DNA of 64,000 nucleotides from JASGDN01 sp049840815 (GTDB taxonomy: Bacteria > Chloroflexota > Chloroflexia > Thermomicrobiales > UBA6265), in NCBI GenBank assembly GCA_049840815.1, contig JASGJI010000014.1:205509-269508 (forward strand), written 5' to 3'. Position numbers and translations under genes: made by a program. Positions 42,558-50,753 of the stretch are shown piece after piece. Every line of letters starts with the position of its first letter. Positions within the stretch are counted from its first letter, which is position 1. The notes below the pieces were generated by a model that did no database searches, had not been told where the DNA came from, and saw nothing but the letters and a program-made list of their open reading frames with translations.

Positions 42558-43655
42558 TTAGCCCGCCTTCTCGACCTCAATGCCGGGGGCGTAGACATCG
42601 GTGGTGAGGATGGAGAGATCCGGTTCCGGGCTCTCCTCGGCGAACTTCACGGCGGCATCGGCGATGGCCTTCGCGGCGTCGCGAATCTCGCTCAGCTTCT
42701 CCTCGGCCACGCCCGCCTCGACCAGCCGGTGCTCCAGCTGACCGATCGGATCGCGCTCGCGCCACTTCTTCACCTCGTCCTTGGAGCGGTACTTCTCCAG
42801 GAAGTCGGCCGCGCCGTGCGGCACGATGCGATAGGAGAGCGCTTCGATCGCGTACGGCTTCTTCGTCTCGCGCACGCGCTGGACGGCCTTGTGGGCGACC
42901 TCGGTCACGGCGACGACATCCATGCCGTCGACCTGCTCCCACTCAATGCCGTAGGACTCGAACTTCTTGCCCAGCTCGGTCATCGCGGTGGCCCGCTCGA
43001 CGCTGGTGCCCATGCCGTACTGGTTGTTCTCGAGGATGAAGAGGCAGGGGCAGAGCTGGTCCTTGCCCCACAGGCCGGCGAGATTCGCCGCCTCGTGGAA
43101 GGCGCCGTTGTGGATGGCGCCGTCGCCCAGGTAGAGCTGGGTGATGCCGTCCTCGCCCTGGTAGGCCTGGGCGAACGCCATGCCGACCCCCAGCGGAATG
43201 TGTCCCCCGACGATGCCGTAGCCGCCGTAGAAGCCGTGGGCCGCATCGAAGAGATGCATGGAACCACCCTTGCCCTTCACGATGCCGGTGCCCTTGCCGT
43301 ACAGCTCGGCCATAACCGCGTTCGGCTCCGCGCCCTGCAACAGGATGTGCGCGTGGTCGCGGTAGGCGGTGATGATGCGGTCGCCCTCCTGATAGGCATC
43401 GAGGAAGCCGGTCGCGACGGCCTCCTGCCCGGAGTAGACATGGAGGTAGCCGCCGATGTGCCCGGTGCGGAAGCCCCGGGTGGCGCCATCCTCGAAGAAG
43501 CGGATCTCGACCATCTTGCGGTAGATGTCGAGGTACTTGTCGGTGTCGAAGACCTGCGAATCGGCTGCCTGATCTTCGCCCGCACCATTGCTGGGCGCGT
43601 TCGACGACTTCGTTGCCGCCGGTCGTGTCTTCCCTTGATTCGGGGTCGTCGCCAT
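42558..43655 (-). CDS. pdhA: Pyruvate dehydrogenase E1 component, alpha subunit
   Basis: 365 residues with a disordered N-terminal 35 residues. The thiamine diphosphate site is YLGDGAIHNGAFHEAANLAG, continuing to ENNQYGMGTSVERATAM. ITAYRDHAHILLQGAEPNAV and GKGGSMHLFDAAHGFYGGYG are also diagnostic. It decarboxylates pyruvate together with PdhB. It is the first gene of the operon; GAGAGGCCAGCAT precedes the ATG. Regulation is not evident from the upstream region except for a short palindrome about 320 bp away. Confidence 0.93.
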   Translation of the reverse strand: MATTPNQGKTRPAATKSSNAPSNGAGEDQAADSQVFDTDKYLDIYRKMVEIRFFEDGATRGFRTGHIGGYLHVYSGQEAVATGFLDAYQEGDRIITAYRDHAHILLQGAEPNAVMAELYGKGTGIVKGKGGSMHLFDAAHGFYGGYGIVGGHIPLGVGMAFAQAYQGEDGITQLYLGDGAIHNGAFHEAANLAGLWGKDQLCPCLFILENNQYGMGTSVERATAMTELGKKFESYGIEWEQVDGMDVVAVTEVAHKAVQRVRETKKPYAIEALSYRIVPHGAADFLEKYRSKDEVKKWRERDPIGQLEHRLVEAGVAEEKLSEIRDAAKAIADAAVKFAEESPEPDLSILTTDVYAPGIEVEKAG

Positions 43656-44173
43656 ATGCTGGCCTCTCAGGATCTGCTCGAGCCCTGCTTTGCGGCGCGG
43701 GGCTCACGACGTTTCCAGGCAGTAGACGTTGACTCGGGGTGGTCATCCGGGGGACTACCGGGGACGACCGGCCGCGTTGCGGGTCCGGGCGGTGGTTCTC
43801 GAGCGATGGAACGCGGCGAAAACCGGTGCCCGTGCTCGCGGCGCAGCATCCTCGCCAACTGCCCACAAGTAGCCGCATTGTACCGCAGGGGCAAAGGTTC
43901 GCGATAACTTCCCACCGTGGAAATCTCCCGTGGAATCGCGGAATTAGCCTCGATCCAACGCTGTATGGGTCGTGATGCCTGTATACAGATGCCGTTCGTG
44001 CAGGATGCCCCAGCCGACATGCGGAATGCTGGCGTGTGGGACGGACATCCCTCGCCGGATTCCCGTGCCGGACCTGCCTGGAGTGGGAGGGGGCCATCCC
44101 CGGATTGCCCGGAAACGACGACACCCGATGGAACCATGTCCACCGGGTGCGTGCGGGTGTGTCTGGAGCGAGC
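43656..44173. other. Intergenic region upstream of pdhA
   Basis: About 520 bp without a convincing gene. It contains the perfect 10-bp palindrome CTGTATACAG at 43979-43988, a possible operator, and the hairpin that ends the SHOCT gene at 44122-44149. I see no clear -35/-10 pair for pdhA. Confidence 0.4.
44122..44149. terminator. Short hairpin after the SHOCT gene
   Basis: The arms CACCCGATGG (44122-44131) and CCACCGGGTG (44140-44149) pair with one mismatch, 25 bp beyond the stop of the leftward SHOCT-domain gene. Confidence 0.5.
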
Positions 44174-44476
44174 CTACTGGCGCAGGATCTCGGCCTTCTT
44201 GATCTCGAACTCCGGCTCCGTGAGGATGCCGGCATCGCGCAATTCGCCGAGCTGCTTCAGCTGGGCGAGCTTGGTGTCAAAGTCGACCGCTGGCGCGACA
44301 GCGACCGGGGCCGGAGCGGGTTCCGGCGCGACCGGGACGGCGACGAACTGCTGGGCGGGGGCGGCAGCCGCTGCCGCAGCATCCTGCGCAGTCCACTTTT
44401 CGTGCTGGCGGCGCTGAACCCGACCGTGGACGGAGGTCGCAACGCCAACCTTGGCGGCAGTCTTGAGCAGGCTCAT
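44174..44476 (-). CDS. SHOCT-domain small protein
   Basis: 100 residues. A basic N-terminus (LLKTAAKVGVATSVHGRVQR), an Ala/Pro/Val-rich linker, and a C-terminal SHOCT domain (LAQLKQLGELRDAGILTEPE ... KKAEILRQ). SHOCT domains mediate oligomerisation and are common at protein ends. The ATG is preceded by AAAGGAAATCCCCC. The DUF6325 gene lies 53 bp upstream on the same strand, and this pairing recurs in high-GC bacteria, so they probably form one unit, possibly an envelope-stress module (inference). Confidence 0.85.
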   Translation of the reverse strand: MSLLKTAAKVGVATSVHGRVQRRQHEKWTAQDAAAAAAAPAQQFVAVPVAPEPAPAPVAVAPAVDFDTKLAQLKQLGELRDAGILTEPEFEIKKAEILRQ

Positions 44477-44529
44477 GGGGGATTTCCTTTCAACTCATTG
44501 CATCGACGCACCGATGGACAAGCGAGACG

Positions 44530-44976
44530 CTAGGCCTCCGTGGCGTCGAGGGCGAGGACGAGCTCCTCGACGGTGACTGGGCCATCGCCGATCACGCGAG
44601 CGCCAGCCTGTTCCCAAGCTGCGACAGCGGGCAGCAGCGAGAGCTCTTCGTAGATGATAAGCGCTGCGACATCACCGGCATCAAGGAAGGATGCCACCTC
44701 GTCGAGATCCGCCTGCGTGTATAGGCCAGAAGATGCCCCATCGAAGATGGCGAGATCCAGCCCATCCACCGCCCCGAGATCGTGCGGCTCGACGACGGCA
44801 ATGCCGTTCTCACCCTTCTTCACGAACTCGAGATCGAGCACGTTGATGGTGCCGGCATTGACGAGCGCGAGCAGGCGGTTGAAGCCCTCGGCGCCGATGA
44901 TGCCGCCGGGGAAGGCGATGGCGAGCGAATCGATCGGGCCGAAGCCCTCGACCGGCTCAGTGGCGGTGTCGGTCAT
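44530..44976 (-). CDS. DUF6325-type protein
   Basis: 148 residues with the segments FGPIDSLAIAFPGGIIGAEG, LLALVNAGTINVLDLEFVKK and DLDEVASFLDAGDVAALIIY, matching the DUF6325 layout. No membrane span or signal; an acidic cytoplasmic protein. It is found together with the SHOCT protein encoded just downstream. The ATG is preceded by GGAAGGAAATACTC. Function unknown. Confidence 0.78.
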   Translation of the reverse strand: MTDTATEPVEGFGPIDSLAIAFPGGIIGAEGFNRLLALVNAGTINVLDLEFVKKGENGIAVVEPHDLGAVDGLDLAIFDGASSGLYTQADLDEVASFLDAGDVAALIIYEELSLLPAVAAWEQAGARVIGDGPVTVEELVLALDATEA

Positions 44977-45349
44977 GAGTATTTCCTTCCAGGCAGGGTG
45001 TCATCGCGTTCCACAGTGGAGGCGATTGGTCCAGATGCTGCGTCGCAGGACGGAGAGGGACGGCAGCATTGCTATTGTGAGATGAGCCCCCCGCATTGTG
45101 TCATGGTAGGAATGTACCAACTCGCTTCGCATACATCACCGGCATGGACCTGTGGCGACCAGGGCCAACCCATCTGCCCATGCCAGGCTCGACCGGCCCC
45201 CGATTCACGGTCTTCGTGAATCGGGGGCCATGGCATCTCGGCTGGAGGGACCAGGTGGCTGCAAGGATGTCAACATCGGTCTCCCGCTCCTTCCCGAGGC
45301 GGGCTACAAACGTCGCCGCGCCAAGGAGGCGGACCGATGACGGTCGCGA
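44977..45349. other. Intergenic region with one strong hairpin
   Basis: About 370 bp between the DUF6325 start and the end of the Vps62-like gene. Apart from the hairpin at 45195-45229 I see no gene or repeat. Confidence 0.5.
45195..45229. terminator. Hairpin, 15-bp perfect stem
   Basis: The arms 45195-45209 (GGCCCCCGATTCACG) and 45215-45229 are exact reverse complements with loop GTCTT. It is 120 bp past the leftward Vps62-like gene and probably stops transcription from that side. Confidence 0.65.
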
Positions 45350-47461
45350 TCAGGCCGGAGATGCGGCAGCCAGTTCATTACCGGTAGCCGGTTCGGGGGC
45401 GGTGCCCGGCTCGATGGTCAGCGGATCGTTGCGCCAGTCCATGAAGAGGATCGTGAGGGCGATCACGGAGAGCGGCATCAGGACGACGTAGAGCAGACTG
45501 CTGACGCCATTCGCGAAGCCAACCGCCGTGCGTCCGACAGTGAGCAGACCGAACCCGATGACGACACCGGGAATCGTGGCCATCAGATCGAAGAGCAGCG
45601 AGCCGAACAGCGCGCGCCACCAATGCCCCTTCACCAGCCGGGCGCTCCGGGTGAGTGCGTCGGGGCCGTTGCAATCGCGGTCGAAGATCAGGACCTGGCC
45701 GAAGAACTGCCAGCGAATGGCCAGCCAGATCGCTACCGGGAGGCCGATGAGGGTGAGGGCCGGGACACCGGCCAGCACCACCGCAATCGCCCCCGCGACC
45801 ACGATTGGCTTCCAGCGGCGCAAGGCTCCGGCGTAGGCACTGCGAATCGTCACCGTCTTGCCATGATGCAGGTCGGCAACGGCCTGCACGATGGCGGGGC
45901 CGATGATCGCCAGCATTGCGAGTTGCTGCACGCTTCCCACGGCGATGACGCCGGAGAGGCGGGCACCCGCGTCATCGCCCATCCAGTTCTGCATGTACCG
46001 GAGCGGGCCGACGTTGATCACCAGGGCCTGGATCACGTTGAAAAAGACGCCAATAGGGAGCGCCATCAGGCCAATGCCCATGAACAGCCGCCAGAACCGA
46101 CGATAGTAGGCGATGGCGCGGCGGAAGATGAGCCGGGCGCGGCGATAAGCGTAGACAAAGACGGCAACCACGACCGCCAGCAGTGGCGTCACCGCCCACG
46201 GATGCAGCTTCGCCTGGATCAAGAGTTGCGACCCCGTGCGGGAAATGCTGCAAAAGGCTTGCGTGGCCGTGACACCGAGGGTTCCCGGTTCCGGCACGAC
46301 GATATTGGAGGAATTCCAACGATCCAGCTTGCGCCAAGGATCGAGCCAGCGGGAATTGTAGCCGGGTCCGTGCACACCGTTGAAGACGCTCGGCGCACGC
46401 TCCCCCCAGCGGCCGGGATAGAGGATCCAGGCATAGGGTCCGTTCGGGTCGATCGGCTCCGCCACGATCTGCGCGACGACCGGCACGCGGACGGACGGCG
46501 CAAAGGTGGTGTCGCAGCCAAATCCGGAACTGTTCTCCCCCCATTGGAGGAACGTCCGCGGCGCGTAGAACGAGGCGTGCGACCCAGCCCCGGAATAGAT
46601 CCTCAGATGCGTGCCGCCGGGACCATCCTCGAACTCGAGCTTGGAATCGGTCCAGAGGCCAAGTTCACCCGCGCTGTGCTGGGAGAATCCGGTCGCGACC
46701 GGCGTCTTCGCCAAGGCATCATCGACACCGGAGACGTCCTCCCACATGATCTGGATCATTTCCCAGTCCGCTTCGTGGAGGTTGTTCCACTCGTTGAAGT
46801 ACCAGAAGAACCAGTACTGCAACGCCAGCCGGTGGTTGGCGGCATCGTAGACCACACGGGCGTAGGTGGTGTTCTGGAGGTTGTGTTCCGCCGTCCAGGC
46901 CCGCTCGTCCGTCATATACTCGCAGCCGGGATCGCGCGGGTTGCCGGGAAAATCGAGGTAGGTGTCCGGGCCGTAGGTCGCGAGTTGCTGGGCATTGACC
47001 CCCTCCGCGATCACCTCGTCGTTGTTCGCGCCATCCTTCAGCTGGACGGCGTTGTTGCCAAGCACAAGATCGACTGGCAGCGGGCGGTAGGCTTCGCCGC
47101 CCTCGGGAGGAGCCGCGCAAGTGGACTCCTGCTGCCGGACGTAGACCACAGGCAGGTATTTGTCGACCAACTGCTGCTCGGCTGGGGTGGTGGGGACAGT
47201 CGGATTGTCCGCCGTCGCCGCGATGGGACCGGTGGCCGCTGGCGTCGCATCGTCGTCGTCGCTGGAAAGCAGTCCCCCCAGCGTGGTTGTCCGGGACGAC
47301 GCGCCTTCGGTTGGCGTGACGGTGGCTTCCACCGTGGGGGTGGCATCGGCGGCGCTCGCGATGGAGCCGCCGAACGGCGTGAGCAGAAGCACGAGACTGG
47401 CAATGATCGGCCCAATGATGGGGACCACACGACGACGGATTGGCACGACTTTCCCCTTCAT
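45350..47461 (-). CDS. Vps62-like domain protein with C-terminal polytopic membrane domain
   Basis: 703 residues. A signal/anchor (VVPIIGPIIASLVLLLTPFG), a Ser/Thr/Asp-rich spacer, then an extracytoplasmic Vps62 (DUF946-like) domain with KYLPVVYVRQQES, FFWYFNEWNNLHEADWEMIQ and SGAGSHASFYAPRTFLQW. A membrane span (WAVTPLLAVVVAVFVYAYRR) leads to a domain of about six helices resembling the DUF6159-type membrane fold (GALRRWKPIVVAGAIAVVLA, FFGQVLIFDRDCNGPDALTR). The ATG at 47461 puts the signal at the N-terminus. The fusion suggests an outward-facing, possibly carbohydrate- or lipid-related domain tied to a membrane platform. No function is known. Confidence 0.78.
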   Translation of the reverse strand: MKGKVVPIRRRVVPIIGPIIASLVLLLTPFGGSIASAADATPTVEATVTPTEGASSRTTTLGGLLSSDDDDATPAATGPIAATADNPTVPTTPAEQQLVDKYLPVVYVRQQESTCAAPPEGGEAYRPLPVDLVLGNNAVQLKDGANNDEVIAEGVNAQQLATYGPDTYLDFPGNPRDPGCEYMTDERAWTAEHNLQNTTYARVVYDAANHRLALQYWFFWYFNEWNNLHEADWEMIQIMWEDVSGVDDALAKTPVATGFSQHSAGELGLWTDSKLEFEDGPGGTHLRIYSGAGSHASFYAPRTFLQWGENSSGFGCDTTFAPSVRVPVVAQIVAEPIDPNGPYAWILYPGRWGERAPSVFNGVHGPGYNSRWLDPWRKLDRWNSSNIVVPEPGTLGVTATQAFCSISRTGSQLLIQAKLHPWAVTPLLAVVVAVFVYAYRRARLIFRRAIAYYRRFWRLFMGIGLMALPIGVFFNVIQALVINVGPLRYMQNWMGDDAGARLSGVIAVGSVQQLAMLAIIGPAIVQAVADLHHGKTVTIRSAYAGALRRWKPIVVAGAIAVVLAGVPALTLIGLPVAIWLAIRWQFFGQVLIFDRDCNGPDALTRSARLVKGHWWRALFGSLLFDLMATIPGVVIGFGLLTVGRTAVGFANGVSSLLYVVLMPLSVIALTILFMDWRNDPLTIEPGTAPEPATGNELAAASPA

Positions 47462-47685
47462 GAGCGACGAACCCTGAAATCGTTCCCGCGGAGATCCGGG
47501 GCGACATGACGCGATATCCCACCGACGGCGTCGTGCCTGGTCCATACAGGCATCGCAAGGATACGGGACGACTGCAATGTCGGGATAGGTCATCCCCACT
47601 CACCGTCTGATCGAGGATGTCGGGCATAATGGATGAATGAGTCCGCTTTCGCGCCCCGAGCGCCTCGAACAGGAGGAAAGGTGTC

Positions 47686-48129
47686 ATGCGTGTGACCCGT
47701 TGGATGAGCCCGTGGCGATCCGCCCACCGGATGACCGTGACGCTGGTGCCGATGCTTGCCCTGCGCGATCGCCTGCCTGTAGTGCCCACCCCGCGCGATG
47801 CCCAGGAAGGCGTGCCGTGGCGGCCCGTCCTGTTCGGGCTCGGCGCAGCAGTCGGATTCGCGGTCGCGCTGAGTCGCGTCCGGACGGCCCAGGCACCGGA
47901 CCTTGCAGCGACGGCCACCTCCAGTGGCGGCGGGAGTCCACGCAGCCGGGAGGATGGATCGATTGCTCGCTCACTCCACCTGCCGACATCGCTCACGGAA
48001 TCGATCGAGGCCGAGCTGACGCAGGACGGGCCAGTACTCTTCTCGCCGCCGGATGCGATTGATCCGGTTGGGAGTGAGGGCCTGGAGGCCGATGCGAATG
48101 CCGATGATCGGTTGAAGGGCGACGCATGA
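47686..48129 (+). CDS. Hypothetical protein coupled to pxpA
   Basis: 147 residues, with one possible membrane segment (PVLFGLGAAVGFAVALSRV) and an otherwise hydrophilic Ser/Asp/Gly-rich tail. A strong ribosome-binding site (AGGAAAGGTGTC) and the ATGA overlap of its stop with the pxpA start make it a likely real gene of the 5-oxoprolinase operon. No family recognised. Confidence 0.6.
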   Translation: MRVTRWMSPWRSAHRMTVTLVPMLALRDRLPVVPTPRDAQEGVPWRPVLFGLGAAVGFAVALSRVRTAQAPDLAATATSSGGGSPRSREDGSIARSLHLPTSLTESIEAELTQDGPVLFSPPDAIDPVGSEGLEADANADDRLKGDA

Positions 48130-48905
48130 GCACCCTTCGCATCGATCTCAATAGCGACCTTGGCGAGGGGTTCGGCCCCTTCCGCGTCGGCGCGGACGAG
48201 GACCTCTTCCCGCTCATCTCCAGCGCGAACATCGCCTGTGGATTCCACGGCGGCGATCCCCTGATGATGGCGCGAACCGTGGCGCAGGCCGCCATGAATG
48301 GTGTCGCGGTCGGTGCGCATCCGGGCTTTCCCGATCGCGAGGGATTCGGACGGCGGACGTTGCTGGCCAGCCCGGACGAGATTCACGCCGATGTCGTCTA
48401 TCAGGTCGGGGCGCTGCTGGCCTTCTGCACGGCCGCCAGGGTGCCGATGCAGCACGTCAAGGCGCACGGGGCACTCTACAATCTCGCCGTAAAGGAGCGA
48501 TCCGTCGCGGATGCCATCGCGCGCGCCGTCGCCGATATCGATCCTCGCCTGCTGTTCTTCGCCTTGCCCGGCAGCGAACTGGAACGCGCGGGGGATGCCG
48601 CCGGACTGACGGTCGTGCGGGAAGCCTTCGCCGATCGCGCCTATCACGATGACGGATCGCTTGTCGCGCGGTCGCAGCCGGGCGCGGTGATCCACGATCC
48701 CGCGCAGGCTGCCGCGCGAATCGTCCACCTGATCGAGAGGGGTGAAATCCAGACGATCGAGGGCGGGACGCTGCGCATGCAGGCCGACACGATCTGCCTC
48801 CACTCCGACACCCCCACGGCGGTGCCGATCGCGCAGGCGTTGCGGGACGCCCTCGATCGTGCCGGAATCGCGGTGCTGCCGCTCTCCGCGCCGGATGCCG
48901 CCTGA
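48126..48905 (+). CDS. pxpA: 5-oxoprolinase subunit A (LamB/YcsF family)
   Basis: 259 residues. With PxpB and PxpC it hydrolyses ATP and 5-oxoproline (pyroglutamate) to glutamate. Hallmarks: RIDLNSDLGEGFGPF, SSANIACGFHGGDPLMM, GVAVGAHPGFPDREGFGRR, QHVKAHGALYN and REAFADRAYHDDGSLVAR. At 259 residues it is full length. It overlaps the preceding small gene by four bases and shares one base with the PxpBC fusion start, so the three are translationally coupled. Confidence 0.95.
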   Translation: MSTLRIDLNSDLGEGFGPFRVGADEDLFPLISSANIACGFHGGDPLMMARTVAQAAMNGVAVGAHPGFPDREGFGRRTLLASPDEIHADVVYQVGALLAFCTAARVPMQHVKAHGALYNLAVKERSVADAIARAVADIDPRLLFFALPGSELERAGDAAGLTVVREAFADRAYHDDGSLVARSQPGAVIHDPAQAAARIVHLIERGEIQTIEGGTLRMQADTICLHSDTPTAVPIAQALRDALDRAGIAVLPLSAPDAA

Positions 48906-50725
48906 TGGCGGCAGATGCCTCCCCGGATCGGTGGACCCGCATCCAGCCGTTCGGGGACGGGGCGATCCTCGTCACCTTCGGGGACCGGATCGAGGTGGCC
49001 ATGAGCCGCCGGATCGGCGCGCTCGTCGCCGCGCTGGATGCACGGATCGCGGCGGGCGAGCTGCCTGGGATGATCGACCTCGTACCATCCTATACGACGC
49101 TGGTCTCGATCTTCGATCCGCGTATCGCCGATGGCAAGGCGGTGGGCGAGTACATCCGCACGCTCTGGAACGACCTCGGGCAGGCATCGGACGAGGCCCC
49201 GGCCCGCACGATCGAGATCCCCGTCCTGTATGGCGGCGAGCATGGTCCCGACCTCGCGGCGGTCTCCATGCACACCGGCCTGACCCCGGAGGAGGTGATC
49301 GCCCGCCACACGGAGGGGATCTATATGGTCGGGGCGCTCGGGTTCTCGCCAGGATTCGCCTTCCTGATCGGCCTCGATCCCGCGCTGGCAACGCCCCGCC
49401 GCGCCACGCCTCGAACCGCCGTACCCCCCGGCTCGGTCGGGATCGGCGGCGCACAGACCGGCGTGTATGCGCAGGCGACGCCCGGCGGCTGGTCGCTGAT
49501 CGGGCGGACGCCGTTGCGACTGGCGCGGCCGGAGGTGACCGACCCGGCGAACGCCTTCCTGATGCACGGGGGCGACGCGGTCCGCTTCGTGCCGATCGAC
49601 GCGGCGCGGTACGCCGAGTTTGAGGATGCGCAGCGTGCTGCCTATCCGCGCCGATCTGCCGACGAGGACATTTCGGGCGAGGCGGCGTTCACCGTCCTCG
49701 CGCCGGGATTGCAGACGACCGTGCAGGATCTCGGGCGAGCGGGAATGGGGCGATTCGGGATCTCGCCCGGCGGCGCGACAGATCGCGCATCGCTGGTCGC
49801 GGCGAATCGTGCCGTTGGGAATCCGGATGATGCCGCCGCGCTGGAGATTACCCTGACCGGGCCAACCCTGCGTGTCCTGCGTCCGGCCGGAATCGCCGTC
49901 ACCGGGGCCACGCTCAGGGCGACGGTAAACGGATTCACGCTTGCATCCGGCATCGCCTACGACCTGCGGGTCGGCGATGTGCTGGCCTTTGACCCCCTGC
50001 GGGTGCGGGGCGGCGGCGTGCGAGCCTATCTCGCCATTGCGGGCGGGTTCGATGTACCCGTCGTGATGGGCAGCCGGGCCACCGACCTCACCGCCGGAAT
50101 GGGAGGTGTGGAGGGTCGGGCGTTGCGGACGGGTGACGTGCTGCGCGTGGGAAGGGCTTCGCGGGAGACGATCCCCACCCAGCGGGTCAGCGCCCCGCTG
50201 GTCGACGATGACATAACCCTCCGCGTGATTCGCGGACCGCAAGCCGATCGCTTCGATGACGCCGCCTGGAAATCATTCCTGCATGGCCGGTTTACGGTAT
50301 CGTCGCAATCGAATCGGATGGGTATCCGCCTGGATGGACCGCCAGTCGTGCCAATGGGCGGATCGGATCTCATCTCCGAGGGGATGGTCACGGGCGCGAT
50401 CCAGGTCACGAACGCCGGTCAGCCAATCGTGATGCTCCCCGCGCGGGCGACCATCGGCGGCTATGCCAAGATCGCCACCGTCATCACTGCCGACCTCGAC
50501 CGCTTGGGGCAGGCCAAACCGGGAACAGGCGTCCGATTCCGGGAGGTCTCTGTGACCAAAGCGACCGCGATCGCTCGCCACGATGCCCCGCTGGACACCA
50601 CGACGCTGGACGCTGCCGACCGGCAGGCCGTGACCGCGATGATCCGGGATTTCCCGTCGCTCGGACTCGCCGAACTCGCCATCGAGATTCCGGCGGCAGG
50701 CGTATCGGTGCGTGTGACGCGGTAA
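48905..50725 (+). CDS. pxpBC: 5-oxoprolinase subunits B and C fused
   Basis: 606 residues. The N-terminal third is PxpB (IQPFGDGAILVTFGDRIEVA, YMVGALGFSPGFAFLIGLDP, ATPRTAVPPGSVGIGGAQTG, YAQATPGGWSLIGRTPLRL). From about residue 265 comes PxpC, the carboxyltransferase/allophanate-hydrolase-like half (TTVQDLGRAGMGRFGISPGG, VRAYLAIAGGFDVPVVMGSR, SNRMGIRLDGPPV). In E. coli these are separate genes; the fusion is known elsewhere. Function: cytoplasmic pyroglutamate cleavage. The protein has all expected parts, and the gene directly follows pxpA. Confidence 0.94.
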   Translation: MAADASPDRWTRIQPFGDGAILVTFGDRIEVAMSRRIGALVAALDARIAAGELPGMIDLVPSYTTLVSIFDPRIADGKAVGEYIRTLWNDLGQASDEAPARTIEIPVLYGGEHGPDLAAVSMHTGLTPEEVIARHTEGIYMVGALGFSPGFAFLIGLDPALATPRRATPRTAVPPGSVGIGGAQTGVYAQATPGGWSLIGRTPLRLARPEVTDPANAFLMHGGDAVRFVPIDAARYAEFEDAQRAAYPRRSADEDISGEAAFTVLAPGLQTTVQDLGRAGMGRFGISPGGATDRASLVAANRAVGNPDDAAALEITLTGPTLRVLRPAGIAVTGATLRATVNGFTLASGIAYDLRVGDVLAFDPLRVRGGGVRAYLAIAGGFDVPVVMGSRATDLTAGMGGVEGRALRTGDVLRVGRASRETIPTQRVSAPLVDDDITLRVIRGPQADRFDDAAWKSFLHGRFTVSSQSNRMGIRLDGPPVVPMGGSDLISEGMVTGAIQVTNAGQPIVMLPARATIGGYAKIATVITADLDRLGQAKPGTGVRFREVSVTKATAIARHDAPLDTTTLDAADRQAVTAMIRDFPSLGLAELAIEIPAAGVSVRVTR

Positions 50726-50753
50726 GCGTTGGACGATCCTGCTTCCTTACGGG

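Noticed and set aside
40113..43907. 1264-codon plus-strand open frame across the pdh operon
   Set aside because: Antisense shadow of three well-recognised genes; composition is Arg/His/Asp-biased with no domain.
45623..47509. 628-codon plus-strand open frame
   Set aside because: Antisense to the Vps62-like gene, no recognisable motif.
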